Below, in pieces: positions 1 through 7,626 of a stretch of 64,000 nt of DNA. Location of the stretch: assembly GCF_003730195.1 (NCBI RefSeq), contig NZ_QWGG01000002.1, forward strand, positions 496,001 to 560,000. Direction: 5' to 3'. How positions within the stretch are numbered: the stretch's first letter is position 1; each line of letters opens with the position of its first letter. The stretch is from Halosimplex salinum. Its GTDB lineage: Archaea > Halobacteriota > Halobacteria > Halobacteriales > Haloarculaceae. The notes below the pieces were generated by a model that did not search any database, was not told where the DNA came from, and saw nothing but the letters and a program-made list of their open reading frames with translations. Made by a program: the position numbers and the translations under genes.

Positions 1-555
1 GCCGATCACGGCCATCTTCGCGAGGCCACTCTCCACGTCGCCGCGGAAGTCGGTGTGCGGTTTGACGCGATTGGCGAGCAAGATGGCGTCCGCTTCGAGC
101 GCGTCCTCCGCGGCGTACACCGGCCGACCGAGGTCGTCCTCGCCGACCGCCTCGATGGCCATCGACGACCTGATCTCGCACCCCAGCGCTTCGGGCGTCA
201 TCCCGAGCGCCGCGAGCGTCTCGCGCTGACCCGCCGCGGTCGCGCCGCCGTGGCTCCCCATCGCGGGGATCACGAACGGCTCGAACCCCCGCTCCCGGAG
301 GCGGTCGACGGCCGCCGCGAGCACGGCGGCGATGTCGTGGATCCCCCTGCTCCCGGCCGTGACGGCGACGGTCGACCCCGCGTCGAGGTCGTCGAACCCG
401 TCGATGGCGTCGACGGCCGCTCTGGTCGCCGCGCTCACGTCGTCGACGGACTCCGGGTTCCGCTCGCGGCGGGCGACGGCGAACTCGGGGAGGTCGTCGC
501 TCGTGTACTCGCTGGCGCTCCGTAGCGCGTCGGCGTCGGGAAAGTCGAGGGTCAT
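1..555 (-). CDS. LarA-like (DUF2088) racemase-family protein, C-terminus cut by window edge
   Basis: The first 185 residues of a protein resembling the N-terminal domain of LarA, the nickel-pincer lactate racemase, and its relatives that act on other 2-hydroxy acids. Family motifs visible are GSHGGAT (100-106), NRVKPHTDF (162-170) and ESGLAKM (175-181); His102 and His167 sit where family members have functional histidines. The ATG overlaps the stop of the upstream PdxA-like gene by four bases (ATGA), so the two are translationally coupled. The third member of a kinase, dehydrogenase, LarA-like run; probably a racemase or epimerase of a four-carbon sugar acid (inference). The rest of the gene lies before base 1. 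Confidence 0.75.
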   Translation of the reverse strand, partial: MTLDFPDADALRSASEYTSDDLPEFAVARRERNPESVDDVSAATRAAVDAIDGFDDLDAGSTVAVTAGSRGIHDIAAVLAAAVDRLRERGFEPFVIPAMGSHGGATAAGQRETLAALGMTPEALGCEIRSSMAIEAVGEDDLGRPVYAAEDALEADAILLANRVKPHTDFRGDVESGLAKMAVIG

Positions 556-1610
556 CGGGCTCCGCTCGGGTTCGGTTCCGAGTCCGATTCGAGAGCGTCG
601 TCCCGGGCCGCGCGGTTGCGAGCGATCCGCGCGGCGAGTTCGACGGCGTCGACCATGCTGGCCTCGCTCGCGACGCCCTCGCCCGCGATGTCGAAGGCGG
701 TGCCGTGGTCGACGCTGGTGCGGACGATGGGCAGGCCGATGGTGACGTTCACGCCCGAGACGGCGTCGTCGCTGGCGAACCCGAGCATCTTGATCGGGAT
801 GTGGCCCTGATCGTGGTACATGGCGACCACGCAGTCGTAGGCGCCACCGGCCGCCTGCGCGAACACGGTGTCGGGCGACTCGGGGCCGTGCACGTCCAGT
901 CCGTCCGCGCGGGCGGCTTCGACGGCGGGCCGGATATCGCTGGCCTCCTCGGTGCCGAGCAGGCCGCCGTCGCTGGCGTGGGGGTTGAGCCCCGCGACGG
1001 CGATGGTCGGGTCCTCGACCCCGAGGTCGCGGAGTCCCTCGTGGGTCACGTCGATGGTCGCCCGGACGCGACGCGTGGAGACCCGGTTGCAGGCCTCCGA
1101 CAGCGACACGTGCGTGCTGACGTGGGTGACCACGAGACTATCCTCGACCAGCATCATCGCGTAGTCGTCGGTGTCGGTGTAGTCGGCGAGCATCCCGGTG
1201 TGACCCGCGTACTCGCTCCCAGCGAGCCGCGTCGCCTGTTTGTTGATCGGTGCGGTCGCGATGGCGTCGACGTCCCCGGCCGTCGCGAGTTCGATCGCCC
1301 GTTCGACGTACTCGAGGCTCGCCTCGCCGTAGGCTTCTCTGACGACGCCGCGCTCCAGGCTCTCGGCGTCGACGGCGTCCAGGTCGAGCACTGGGACGGT
1401 TCCGGGATCGAAGGTCGCGTCGGCCACCGACTCGACGGCGGCGACGGCGAGGTCGCTGTCGCGGATTTCGACGGCGGCGCGGATCACGTCGGCGTCGCCG
1501 ACGACGAGCGGGTTCGCGGCGTCGACCATGGTCGAATACGCCCCGACGACGACCTCGGGGCCGACGCCCGCGGGGTCGCCCATCGTCACGGCGACTGTCG
1601 GTCGCTCCAT
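552..1610 (-). CDS. PdxA2-like 4-phosphate dehydrogenase (4-hydroxythreonine-4-phosphate dehydrogenase family)
   Basis: A 352-residue NAD-dependent dehydrogenase of the PdxA family. Visible features are the MGDPAGVGPE start (10-19), APINK (120-124), GHTG, and the three probable metal ligands His167, His211 (GLNPHASDGG) and His266 (AMYHDQGH), matching the spacing in bacterial PdxA. Its neighbour is a DUF1537 kinase, which is the signature of PdxA2, an enzyme that oxidises and decarboxylates D-threonate or D-erythronate 4-phosphate to dihydroxyacetone phosphate, rather than of true PdxA in vitamin B6 synthesis. One base separates its ATG from the kinase stop and it overlaps the LarA-like gene by four bases, so one mRNA is likely. 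The substrate stereochemistry is not readable. Confidence 0.85.
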   Translation of the reverse strand: MERPTVAVTMGDPAGVGPEVVVGAYSTMVDAANPLVVGDADVIRAAVEIRDSDLAVAAVESVADATFDPGTVPVLDLDAVDAESLERGVVREAYGEASLEYVERAIELATAGDVDAIATAPINKQATRLAGSEYAGHTGMLADYTDTDDYAMMLVEDSLVVTHVSTHVSLSEACNRVSTRRVRATIDVTHEGLRDLGVEDPTIAVAGLNPHASDGGLLGTEEASDIRPAVEAARADGLDVHGPESPDTVFAQAAGGAYDCVVAMYHDQGHIPIKMLGFASDDAVSGVNVTIGLPIVRTSVDHGTAFDIAGEGVASEASMVDAVELAARIARNRAARDDALESDSEPNPSGAR

Positions 1611-1611
1611 G

Positions 1612-2877
1612 TCACCGATCCAGCGCGTCCAGACAGTTGAAGATGACTCTTTCGTCGCCGAATCCGCCTGCCTTCGTGACCACTCGCGTCCCCGCTGCCG
1701 GCCCGGTCGCGATCCGCCCCGCTGGTACCCCGTCGGCGACGGACTCGCCGGTGAGTTCGATCGCGTCGGCTGCCAGCGCGTCGAGGACCGCTCCGGCCAC
1801 GTCGCCGCCGGTGAGAAACAGCCCCGCGGGAGCGGCGTCGGCCACCGTCGAACGCGCCGCAGCGGCGAGTGCGGTCGAGACGCGCTCCGCGGCCGTCACC
1901 GCCGCCGCGTCGCCGCCGTCGAGGTCGGTGGCGGCCCGTTCCGCGGTGGCAACGTCGTCGGTGTCGGTGGCGGCCGTCACGACCGCTCGCCCCTGCCGGT
2001 CGAGCAGGTTGACGAGAGCGTACGCGGCCGCTCGACCGGTCGATTCAGGGTCGCGAACGGCCGCCGCCGGATCGAGTCGGACGACAGCGTCGCCGTCGAC
2101 CGTCGCGAGCTGGGTCAGCGTGCGCTCGTTGACGCTCCCGACGACGCCGAGGACGCCGGCGCCGTCGGGACCTGCCGGTACCTCAGTATCAGCACCGCCG
2201 CCGGCGTCGGCGTCGCCCGGCACGTCGACGTGGGCCGCGAGCCCGCCGCTCCCGACGTACAGCGGGGTCGTGTCCGTGGAACCCGCACCCGCCGCGACCG
2301 CTTCGAGGTGGCGCTCCGTGCGCGCGTCACAGACGACGAGCGTCGGCCCGTCACCGCTCGCGAGTTCGGCGAGGCGGTCCGCGACGGTCGCCGCGCCGCT
2401 CTCGACGGTCGCGGTGTCGAGGTGGGCGACCGGATACTCCGACGGCGCGAAAACGGCTCGCAGATCCGACTCGTCCACGCCGTAGCCCGCCTCGGCCAGC
2501 GGCGTCCCGTCGACGAGGTGGCGACCGTCCTCAGTGGTCCGCCCGGTCGACGGGAACGCGGGCGCGACGACGGCGAGGTCCGCTCCCGAGGCCGCGACGG
2601 CGGCGTCGACCTCCGCGACGACGTTGCCCCGGAGCGTCGAGTCGACCTTCTTGTACACCAGTTCGGCGGGGGCGGTTTCGACTGCGCGCGTCACAGCGGC
2701 CGCGGCCGTCTCGGGATCGGCGTCGCGGCTGTCCGTGTCGACGACGAGCACGTCCACCTCGACGGCGTCGCCGTCTGCGGAGCGGCGGACTCGGACGGTT
2801 CGTCCGCCCGCGGCGAACCCGTGACCGGTGTCCATCGCGCCGGTCAGGTCGTCGGCGACGACGAGCGCGGCTGGCAT
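1612..2877 (-). CDS. four-carbon acid sugar kinase family protein (OtnK/DUF1537)
   Basis: A 421-residue protein with the DUF1537 N-terminal signature ADDLTGAMDTGHGFA (residues 8-22), in which the aspartates bind substrate, and a C-terminal nucleotide-binding domain with LFLTGGDVA and GAGTR-like (AAGTRVVTKAGGFG) motifs. It is predicted to phosphorylate D-threonate, D-erythronate or a related four-carbon acid at O4, feeding the PdxA2-like enzyme. First gene of a three-gene unit; an ATG lies about 27 bases from a TATA-like tacttaac, fitting a leaderless transcript. Family assignment is firm from the motifs and context; exact substrate is inferred. Confidence 0.85.
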   Translation of the reverse strand: MPAALVVADDLTGAMDTGHGFAAGGRTVRVRRSADGDAVEVDVLVVDTDSRDADPETAAAAVTRAVETAPAELVYKKVDSTLRGNVVAEVDAAVAASGADLAVVAPAFPSTGRTTEDGRHLVDGTPLAEAGYGVDESDLRAVFAPSEYPVAHLDTATVESGAATVADRLAELASGDGPTLVVCDARTERHLEAVAAGAGSTDTTPLYVGSGGLAAHVDVPGDADAGGGADTEVPAGPDGAGVLGVVGSVNERTLTQLATVDGDAVVRLDPAAAVRDPESTGRAAAYALVNLLDRQGRAVVTAATDTDDVATAERAATDLDGGDAAAVTAAERVSTALAAAARSTVADAAPAGLFLTGGDVAGAVLDALAADAIELTGESVADGVPAGRIATGPAAGTRVVTKAGGFGDERVIFNCLDALDR

Positions 2878-2899
2878 TGGCCCGGGTTCCGCTCGCTCG

Positions 2900-2907
2900 T
2901 ACTTAAC
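2900..2907 (-). promoter_or_regulatory. TATA box for the kinase-dehydrogenase-LarA operon
   Basis: Read on the minus strand the sequence is GTTAAGTA, centred about 27 bases before the kinase ATG at 2877, the usual haloarchaeal spacing for a leaderless transcript. The divergent gene at 2987 starts from the same 109-base intergenic region. Confidence 0.55.
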
Positions 2908-2986
2908 CGCGTTCGTCCCGACCCGCTCGGCGGCGGTCGCATATCGCCGGCCCGCAACTTATCGGATGCACGCCCCAACCGGCCAC

Positions 2987-3568
2987 ATGAGCGAACCGAA
3001 CCAGGCGGTCGTCGACGAGATCATCCGCGAAGGGGAGGCGATAGGCGCGCGCGGCTTGGTCGAACTGATCGAACGCTACCACCGGGGACCGGGGGTCGAA
3101 CTGGAGACGATCGAGGCGTACGTCGAGGAACTCGAAGCCCGGGACGACTACGCCTTCGACGGCGCGGACTTCCTCGCGCACGTGGCGGAGAACACCACCG
3201 ACGCCGACTGGTGGGAGGGCGGCGTGTACTACGAGATCGGTGACGACGCCGACGACGACCGGATCAGTCTGTTCCCGCGGGCGTGGCACGACCACCTCGG
3301 CGGGTCGGCCGACGTGACCGAGTACGTCGCGTTCATCGAGGACGAGGACCCAGAGTACCTCGAAGACGTCGAACTGGGCGGTCCCGGCTCGGGCGTCCCG
3401 GAGAAGGCCGTCGTCGAAGCGATGATGCTCGTCGGGCGGGTTCAGCGCGGCGACGCCACCACGGCCATCCACGAGGCCCGCGACGCCGGCGAGATCGTCG
3501 AGGACGCCGACCAGAGCCCCGAAGCGGACATCTACCTCACCGACCGGGCGCCCGAGGAGTTGCGCTGA
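2987..3568 (+). CDS. conserved haloarchaeal hypothetical protein
   Basis: A 193-residue very acidic soluble protein without signal peptide or membrane segment. I do not recognise a catalytic motif. The N-terminal half looks helical; a Gly-rich stretch GGPGSGVPEKAVVEAMM near residue 138 precedes a helical tail ending in ADIYLTDRAPEELR. The open frame extends upstream, but ATG at 2987 is preferred because the extension is low-complexity and runs through the promoter region of the divergent kinase gene. Monocistronic: the next gene downstream is on the other strand. Confidence 0.65.
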   Translation: MSEPNQAVVDEIIREGEAIGARGLVELIERYHRGPGVELETIEAYVEELEARDDYAFDGADFLAHVAENTTDADWWEGGVYYEIGDDADDDRISLFPRAWHDHLGGSADVTEYVAFIEDEDPEYLEDVELGGPGSGVPEKAVVEAMMLVGRVQRGDATTAIHEARDAGEIVEDADQSPEADIYLTDRAPEELR

Positions 3569-3633
3569 GTCGGGGGCCGCCCCCGTCTCGACCGAGGTGT
3601 CGAAGCCGTCGTCGACTGACTGCCGCCACGCCG

Positions 3634-3856
3634 CTACAGGTGGATCCGTTCCCAGCACCCTTCGGCGCGCGCCCGTTTCTGGGCCCGTCCGATGACATCA
3701 TTTTTCGCCCGAGTGTAGGCGCTCACGTCGTGGCGCGTGTGTTCGATCGAGAGTACGAGGTCGCCCGACCGCCTCGACCAGCCGCTCGCGCTCACGCTCC
3801 AACAGATCCGGCCACGCTGGATCGTAGTCGCCGATCTCGATCGTGTATTCGGACAT
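3634..3856 (-). pseudogene. grpB (UPF0157) remnant, internally deleted
   Basis: The start codes for MSEYTIEIGDYDPAWPDLLE, the typical N-terminus of GrpB/UPF0157 nucleotidyltransferase-fold proteins, which are normally about 170 residues long. After about 32 residues the frame shifts; in another frame the sequence continues SAYTRAKNDVIGRAQKRAR to a stop at 3634, resembling the GrpB C-terminus. The catalytic middle, including the HVGSTAVPG-type segment, is absent. The whole remnant is about 74 codons. It is a gene core lost by deletion plus a frameshift, not a small functional gene. Confidence 0.7.
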
Positions 3857-3897
3857 GGACCGGGCTACTACCGCGACCGGGGAGAAATCTTGTGTGA

Positions 3898-4308
3898 TCA
3901 GTCGTCGGCCGGCTCCGCCCCGCTCGACGACTGCGGCGACTCCGAGGACTCCCGCTCCAGCGCGTCCAGCCCGCCGAAGAAGTAGCCGATCATGAACGTC
4001 GAGAGGACGACGACGTGGAGCCCGACCTGGTCGATCAGCGGGACATCGACCGAGAAGACCGCCTGGAACGCGATCATGATCACGAAGACCTGTCCGATGG
4101 CGCTCCACCTGTTGTCGCGCCAGCTCCCGTCGGTACTGGTGTAGACGGGGTGTTCGCGCACGGCTCGCGACATCGCCAGCCAGAGGACGAGCACGGAGAG
4201 TCCGGCGGCCGCCGCGAGCCCCGGCGCGGCGTCGAACCACCAGAGCACGGCGCCCGTGCTGACGCCGAGGACGAGTGCGAGGGCCCGATGGAGGAGTGTT
4301 CGCTGCAT
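3898..4308 (-). CDS. small integral membrane protein of unknown function
   Basis: A 136-residue protein with about four hydrophobic segments: residues 8-26 (ALALVLGVSTGAVLWWF), 28-47, 69-88 (AIGQVFVIMIAFQAVFSV) and 93-113 (VGLHVVVLSTFMIGYFFGG), then a short acidic Ser-rich cytoplasmic tail. No enzyme or transporter motif is seen. It lies between the grpB remnant and a hairpin cluster. Product unknown; the reading frame is supported by its hydrophobic pattern and by haloarchaeal codon use. Confidence 0.6.
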   Translation of the reverse strand: MQRTLLHRALALVLGVSTGAVLWWFDAAPGLAAAAGLSVLVLWLAMSRAVREHPVYTSTDGSWRDNRWSAIGQVFVIMIAFQAVFSVDVPLIDQVGLHVVVLSTFMIGYFFGGLDALERESSESPQSSSGAEPADD

Positions 4309-4396
4309 CGGTCCGATCTACGACTGCGGCCGTGAAAAATCCACTGCGGAGACACGACGCGGTCGGTCGTCGGTGTCGTTACGCCGGATCGAGTAC

Positions 4397-4496
4397 CGCC
4401 AGAGCAAGCTCTGGCGAACACGACGAAGCTACGCTTCGTCGAGCGTGTCGAATCGGAGATTCGCCGGCTCGATCCGGCTCAAGGAGCCGGATCGAG
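4397..4496. repeat. cluster of four perfect hairpins
   Basis: Four perfect inverted repeats follow each other: 4397-4416 (cgccagagc-aa-gctctggcg), 4421-4441 (cgacgaagc-tac-gcttcgtcg), 4449-4463 (cgaatc-gga-gattcg) and 4468-4496 (13-base arms around aag). The last overlaps the final codons and stop of the dehydratase gene. No T-run follows. The first has a close relative at 51611-51630 whose outer pair is changed on both sides. Confidence 0.75.
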
Positions 4497-5672
4497 GAGC
4501 GTCTCACCGGGTTTCATGTGCTCCTCGACGGCGTCGAGGTCGAGCGTCACGCCGAGGCCGGGGTCGTCCGAGAGCGGGACGGCGCCGTCCTCGATGACCG
4601 AGTCCTCCTCGACGAACGTCTCCCAGTCGGGGTCGTCGCGGCCGTGCCACTCCAGCGCGAGGAAGTTCGGGCTGGCGGCGCCGACGTGGGCGCCGGCCAC
4701 GGTCCCAAGCGGCGAGGAGACGTTGTGGAGCGCGAGCGGGATGTAGTAGTCAGAGGCCATCTGCGCGGCCTTGACCGTCTCGGCCATCCCGCCGAACTTC
4801 GGCATGTCCGGCTGGAACACGTCGACGCCCTGCTGTTCGATCATGTCGCGCGCGCCGTGGGAGCGGAACACGTTCTCGCCGGCGCAGATGGTCGTGTCGG
4901 TCGCCCGCGTGACCTCGCGCTGGACCTGCAGGTTCTCCGGCGGGACGACGTCTTCGAGCCACCACACGTCGTACTCCTCGACGGCGGCGGCGAGGCGGCG
5001 GGCGCTGTCACCCGCGTAGTTCCAGTGGCAGTCGAAGGCCACGTCGGCGTCGTGGCCGACGCGTTCGGTGACCGCCTGCACGACCGACGACTTGTAGTCG
5101 ATGGCCTCGGCGTTGAGGTGGCGGTTGTGCCGGTCCTTCTCGTAGCGCTTGCTCGCGTCGAGGTCGAACTTGATCGCGTCGTGGCCCTCCTCGACGACCA
5201 TCTCCGCCGCGTCGGCGTAGCTCTCGGGCGAGTAGATGTCCCGGTCGTGTTCTTCCTGTTTCGCGCCCTCGAAGGCGCCGCCGAGGTGCGCGCCGGCGTG
5301 ACAGTCCACGTAGATCCGCGCCTCGTCGCGGTACTTCCCGCCGAGCAGGCGGTAGGCGGGCTGGTCCTCGAGTTTCCCCGTCAGGTCGTGGAGCGCGATG
5401 TCGATGCCGGAGATGGCGCTGACCGTCGCGCCGGCGAGCGACCCCGTCGCCGAGTGGATCTCGTACAGTCTGTGCACGAGCGGCCCGACGTCGCGCGGGT
5501 CCTCGCCCACGAGCCACTCTTTCGAGTCCCGCACGATGTCGGCCACCCCTGGCCCCCAGTAACACTCGCCCGTCCCCGTGGCACCGTCGTCCGTGTAGAT
5601 CCGGACGAACGTCCACGTCCAGTCCGCGTCAACCTGCGTCGCCTGTACGTCCGTGATTTCGACGTCCGTCAT
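4479..5672 (-). CDS. mandelate racemase/muconate lactonizing enzyme family sugar-acid dehydratase
   Basis: A 397-residue enolase-superfamily enzyme. The three metal ligands are visible as Asp214 (VAFDCHW), Glu240 (WWLEDVV) and Glu266 (CAGEN), with KFD at 168-170 and His316 (LALHN) as probable general acid/base. The N-terminal capping domain carries GTGECYWGPG (33-42). This arrangement is closest to the D-gluconate, D-xylonate or D-galactonate dehydratases of haloarchaea, which yield 2-keto-3-deoxy acids; the substrate cannot be chosen from sequence. A TATA-like TTCATTACC lies about 27 bases upstream. It is near, but separated by four loci from, the four-carbon acid genes, so shared sugar-acid catabolism is only suggested. 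Confidence 0.8.
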   Translation of the reverse strand: MTDVEITDVQATQVDADWTWTFVRIYTDDGATGTGECYWGPGVADIVRDSKEWLVGEDPRDVGPLVHRLYEIHSATGSLAGATVSAISGIDIALHDLTGKLEDQPAYRLLGGKYRDEARIYVDCHAGAHLGGAFEGAKQEEHDRDIYSPESYADAAEMVVEEGHDAIKFDLDASKRYEKDRHNRHLNAEAIDYKSSVVQAVTERVGHDADVAFDCHWNYAGDSARRLAAAVEEYDVWWLEDVVPPENLQVQREVTRATDTTICAGENVFRSHGARDMIEQQGVDVFQPDMPKFGGMAETVKAAQMASDYYIPLALHNVSSPLGTVAGAHVGAASPNFLALEWHGRDDPDWETFVEEDSVIEDGAVPLSDDPGLGVTLDLDAVEEHMKPGETLLDPAP

Positions 5673-6113
5673 GACCCCCCGTTTCGAGGCGACGGTAATG
5701 AACGTCGGGGGCCCCGGATCACTGGCCCGCTTCTTCGGGAGGACTACTCACACCGTCCCGACGGCTGCCGGAGTCTTCGCGCTCGACTGTCGAAGAGATC
5801 TCCACCGAGACGGCTGGAAATGTGTCGCTACCGACACTCGACGCTCGACAGATCCGAGTAATCGGTCCATACTACCGTTCAAGCGCTCGAATACGACCGT
5901 TCACGCGAACCGGACGATCGCTCCAGTGGTGTGATACCCCATCTCACGACCGTCCAGTTTCGCCGGGTATTATCGAACTAACATTCGTGACAGTTCCTAT
6001 TTTTCGACGATCCGTCCGAATAGGGTGCGATTGCAGATGTTCGATCAGTTAATTACCGATTACCCCCGTGGAGGCGTATGATTTTTCACGATCAGTGTGC
6101 TATGATCACTCGT
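5673..6113. other. divergent intergenic region, no gene seen
   Basis: 441 bases between the divergent dehydratase and DUF5786-like genes, noticeably richer in A and T than its surroundings. It contains two similar segments, taccgttcaagcgc and gaccgttcacgcga (about 5874-5916), that could be half-sites for a regulator of the dehydratase, and TATA-like tracts near each start (ggtaatgaa at about 5694; tatgatttttc at about 6077). No convincing ORF or RNA gene was seen. Confidence 0.4.
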
Positions 6114-6293
6114 ATGGGGTTCGGGAGCTACGACGAATCAGAACAGGAGAACCAGGAGATCGACACCGACATCGACGACGACGACGGTGTCAACACAGCG
6201 GAAAACACACACGACGGTGACGTCGAGTACGAGTTCGACGCCTCGAACGACGAGCTCCTCGACAGGCTACAGGACATCAAAGAGAACACGTGA
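6114..6293 (+). CDS. small conserved haloarchaeal protein (DUF5786-like)
   Basis: A 59-residue acidic protein beginning MGFGSYDESEQENQEIDTD, a strongly conserved opening in a small haloarchaeal family that I recall as DUF5786, and ending NDELLDRLQDIKENT. The frame is open to 6078, but ATG at 6114 matches the conserved N-terminus and lies about 30 bases from an AT-rich TATA-like tract. Its stop overlaps the GTG of the DUF99 gene by four bases (GTGA), so the two are translationally coupled. Function unknown. Confidence 0.85.
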   Translation: MGFGSYDESEQENQEIDTDIDDDDGVNTAENTHDGDVEYEFDASNDELLDRLQDIKENT

Positions 6294-6853
6294 AACACGG
6301 GGTCCGCGCCCTCGGCGTGGCCGAATCGTTCCGTGCGGAGTACAGCACGCTGGCGGGTGCCGTCGTCCGCGCCGACCGTGTCGTCGACGGGTTCGCGTTC
6401 GACACGTGCACTGTCGGCGGCACCGACGCCACCGAGACGGTCGTCTCGCTGGTCGAACGGCTCGACCGCGACGACGTCCGATACGTTCTGCTCGCGGGCG
6501 TCGCGCCCGCGTGGTTCAACCTCTTCGACCTGCCGGCGATCCGCGAGCGAGTCGAGCGCCCGGTGTGTTCGGTTAGCTTCGAGGAGAGCGCGGGCCTCGA
6601 ACCCGCCCTGCGCGAGGCGTTCGAGGGCGAGTCCCTCGACGAGCGACTCGCCGTGTATCGCCGCCAGCCCGAGCGCCACCCGGTTTCGGTCGACGGTGAG
6701 ACGGTGTACGTCCGCGCGGCGGGGCTGGACGAGGAGGCGGCCGCGGAGGTCGTCCGCGCGTTCACGCCCGAGGGCGGCCGGCCGGAACCCCTCCGGGTCG
6801 CGCGACTCGCCGCCCGCGCCGCCGACGAGCGGTTCGGCCGCGACGGCGAGTGA
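6290..6853 (+). CDS. DUF99 (UPF0215, endonuclease dU-like) family protein
   Basis: A 187-residue protein with the DUF99 pattern: KHGVRALGVAES at the N-terminus, a TVGGTDATE segment near residue 44, YVLLAGVAPAWFNLFDL (64-80) and PVCSVSFEES. The family includes archaeal endonuclease dU and EndoV-like folds thought to act on damaged or deaminated DNA, though most members are uncharacterised. It starts with GTG overlapping the previous stop. The next gene on this strand is a uracil-DNA glycosylase, consistent with a DNA repair neighbourhood. Confidence 0.8.
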   Translation: MKHGVRALGVAESFRAEYSTLAGAVVRADRVVDGFAFDTCTVGGTDATETVVSLVERLDRDDVRYVLLAGVAPAWFNLFDLPAIRERVERPVCSVSFEESAGLEPALREAFEGESLDERLAVYRRQPERHPVSVDGETVYVRAAGLDEEAAAEVVRAFTPEGGRPEPLRVARLAARAADERFGRDGE

Positions 6854-6970
6854 GGTGCGGTCGGTTCGCGGCCGGTCCGCGACCGCGGCTGGTCCGCGAC
6901 CGCGTCCGGTCCCGCTCCGCGCCGTCCCGCGACCGACTCCGTTATAGGGGTCCCGGGCACAGAGCAGGTC

Positions 6971-7564
6971 ATGAGTGAGGGCGAGCTGGACGGGCTCGAC
7001 GTGACCGCCTGCGAGCGGTGCCCGGCGCTGGTCGAGTGCCGTAGTCGCATCGTCAACGGCGTCGGCCCCGCGGACGCCGACCTGCTGTTCGTCGGCGAGG
7101 CGCCCGGCCAGTACGAGGACGAACAGGGCGAGCCGTTCGTCGGCCGGAGCGGCGACGTGCTCGACGACGGCCTCCGCGACGCGGGCCTCGACCGCGGCGA
7201 CGTGCGCATCACCAACTGCGTCCGCTGTCGCCCGCCGGACAACCGCGACCCGACCGACGAGGAACTCTCGAACTGTCGCGGCTACATCGAGACGGAGATC
7301 GACCGGGTCGACCCCGAAGTCGTCGTCACGCTCGGGAAGGTCCCCGCGGAGCACCTGCTCGAACGCGACGTCGCCGTCACTGGCGAGGCGGGCGACGTGG
7401 TCGAGGCCGAACTGGGGAGCGAGCGCCGGCGCGTCCTGATCTGCGTCCACCCCGCGGCGACGCTGTACGACCCGTCACAGCGCGACACCTTCGCGTCGAC
7501 CCTCGAACGCGCCGCCGACTTCACCGACGAGACGAGCGGCCAGTCCCGCATCGGCGACTTCTGA
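6971..7564 (+). CDS. family 4 uracil-DNA glycosylase
   Basis: A 197-residue protein with the family 4 UDG hallmarks: four candidate [4Fe-4S] cysteines at 14, 17 (CERC), 86 (CVRCRPPDNRDP) and 102, the uracil-binding GEAPGQ motif (42-47) and the C-terminal HPAATL motif (160-165). It removes uracil from DNA arising from cytosine deamination, starting base excision repair. A TATA-like gttatagg lies about 27 bases upstream of the ATG, so it has its own promoter even though it follows the DUF99 gene. Confidence 0.93.
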   Translation: MSEGELDGLDVTACERCPALVECRSRIVNGVGPADADLLFVGEAPGQYEDEQGEPFVGRSGDVLDDGLRDAGLDRGDVRITNCVRCRPPDNRDPTDEELSNCRGYIETEIDRVDPEVVVTLGKVPAEHLLERDVAVTGEAGDVVEAELGSERRRVLICVHPAATLYDPSQRDTFASTLERAADFTDETSGQSRIGDF

Positions 7565-7626
7565 GCCGCCGGCGGGACGCCCGCGTCTCGTCCGAACCCC
7601 GCTCGCGAGGCGACCGCGACGGCCGT

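Noticed and set aside
552-1610. Vitamin B6 biosynthesis gene pdxA
   Set aside because: The direct neighbour is a DUF1537 kinase, the PdxA2 context; no other pyridoxine gene is nearby.
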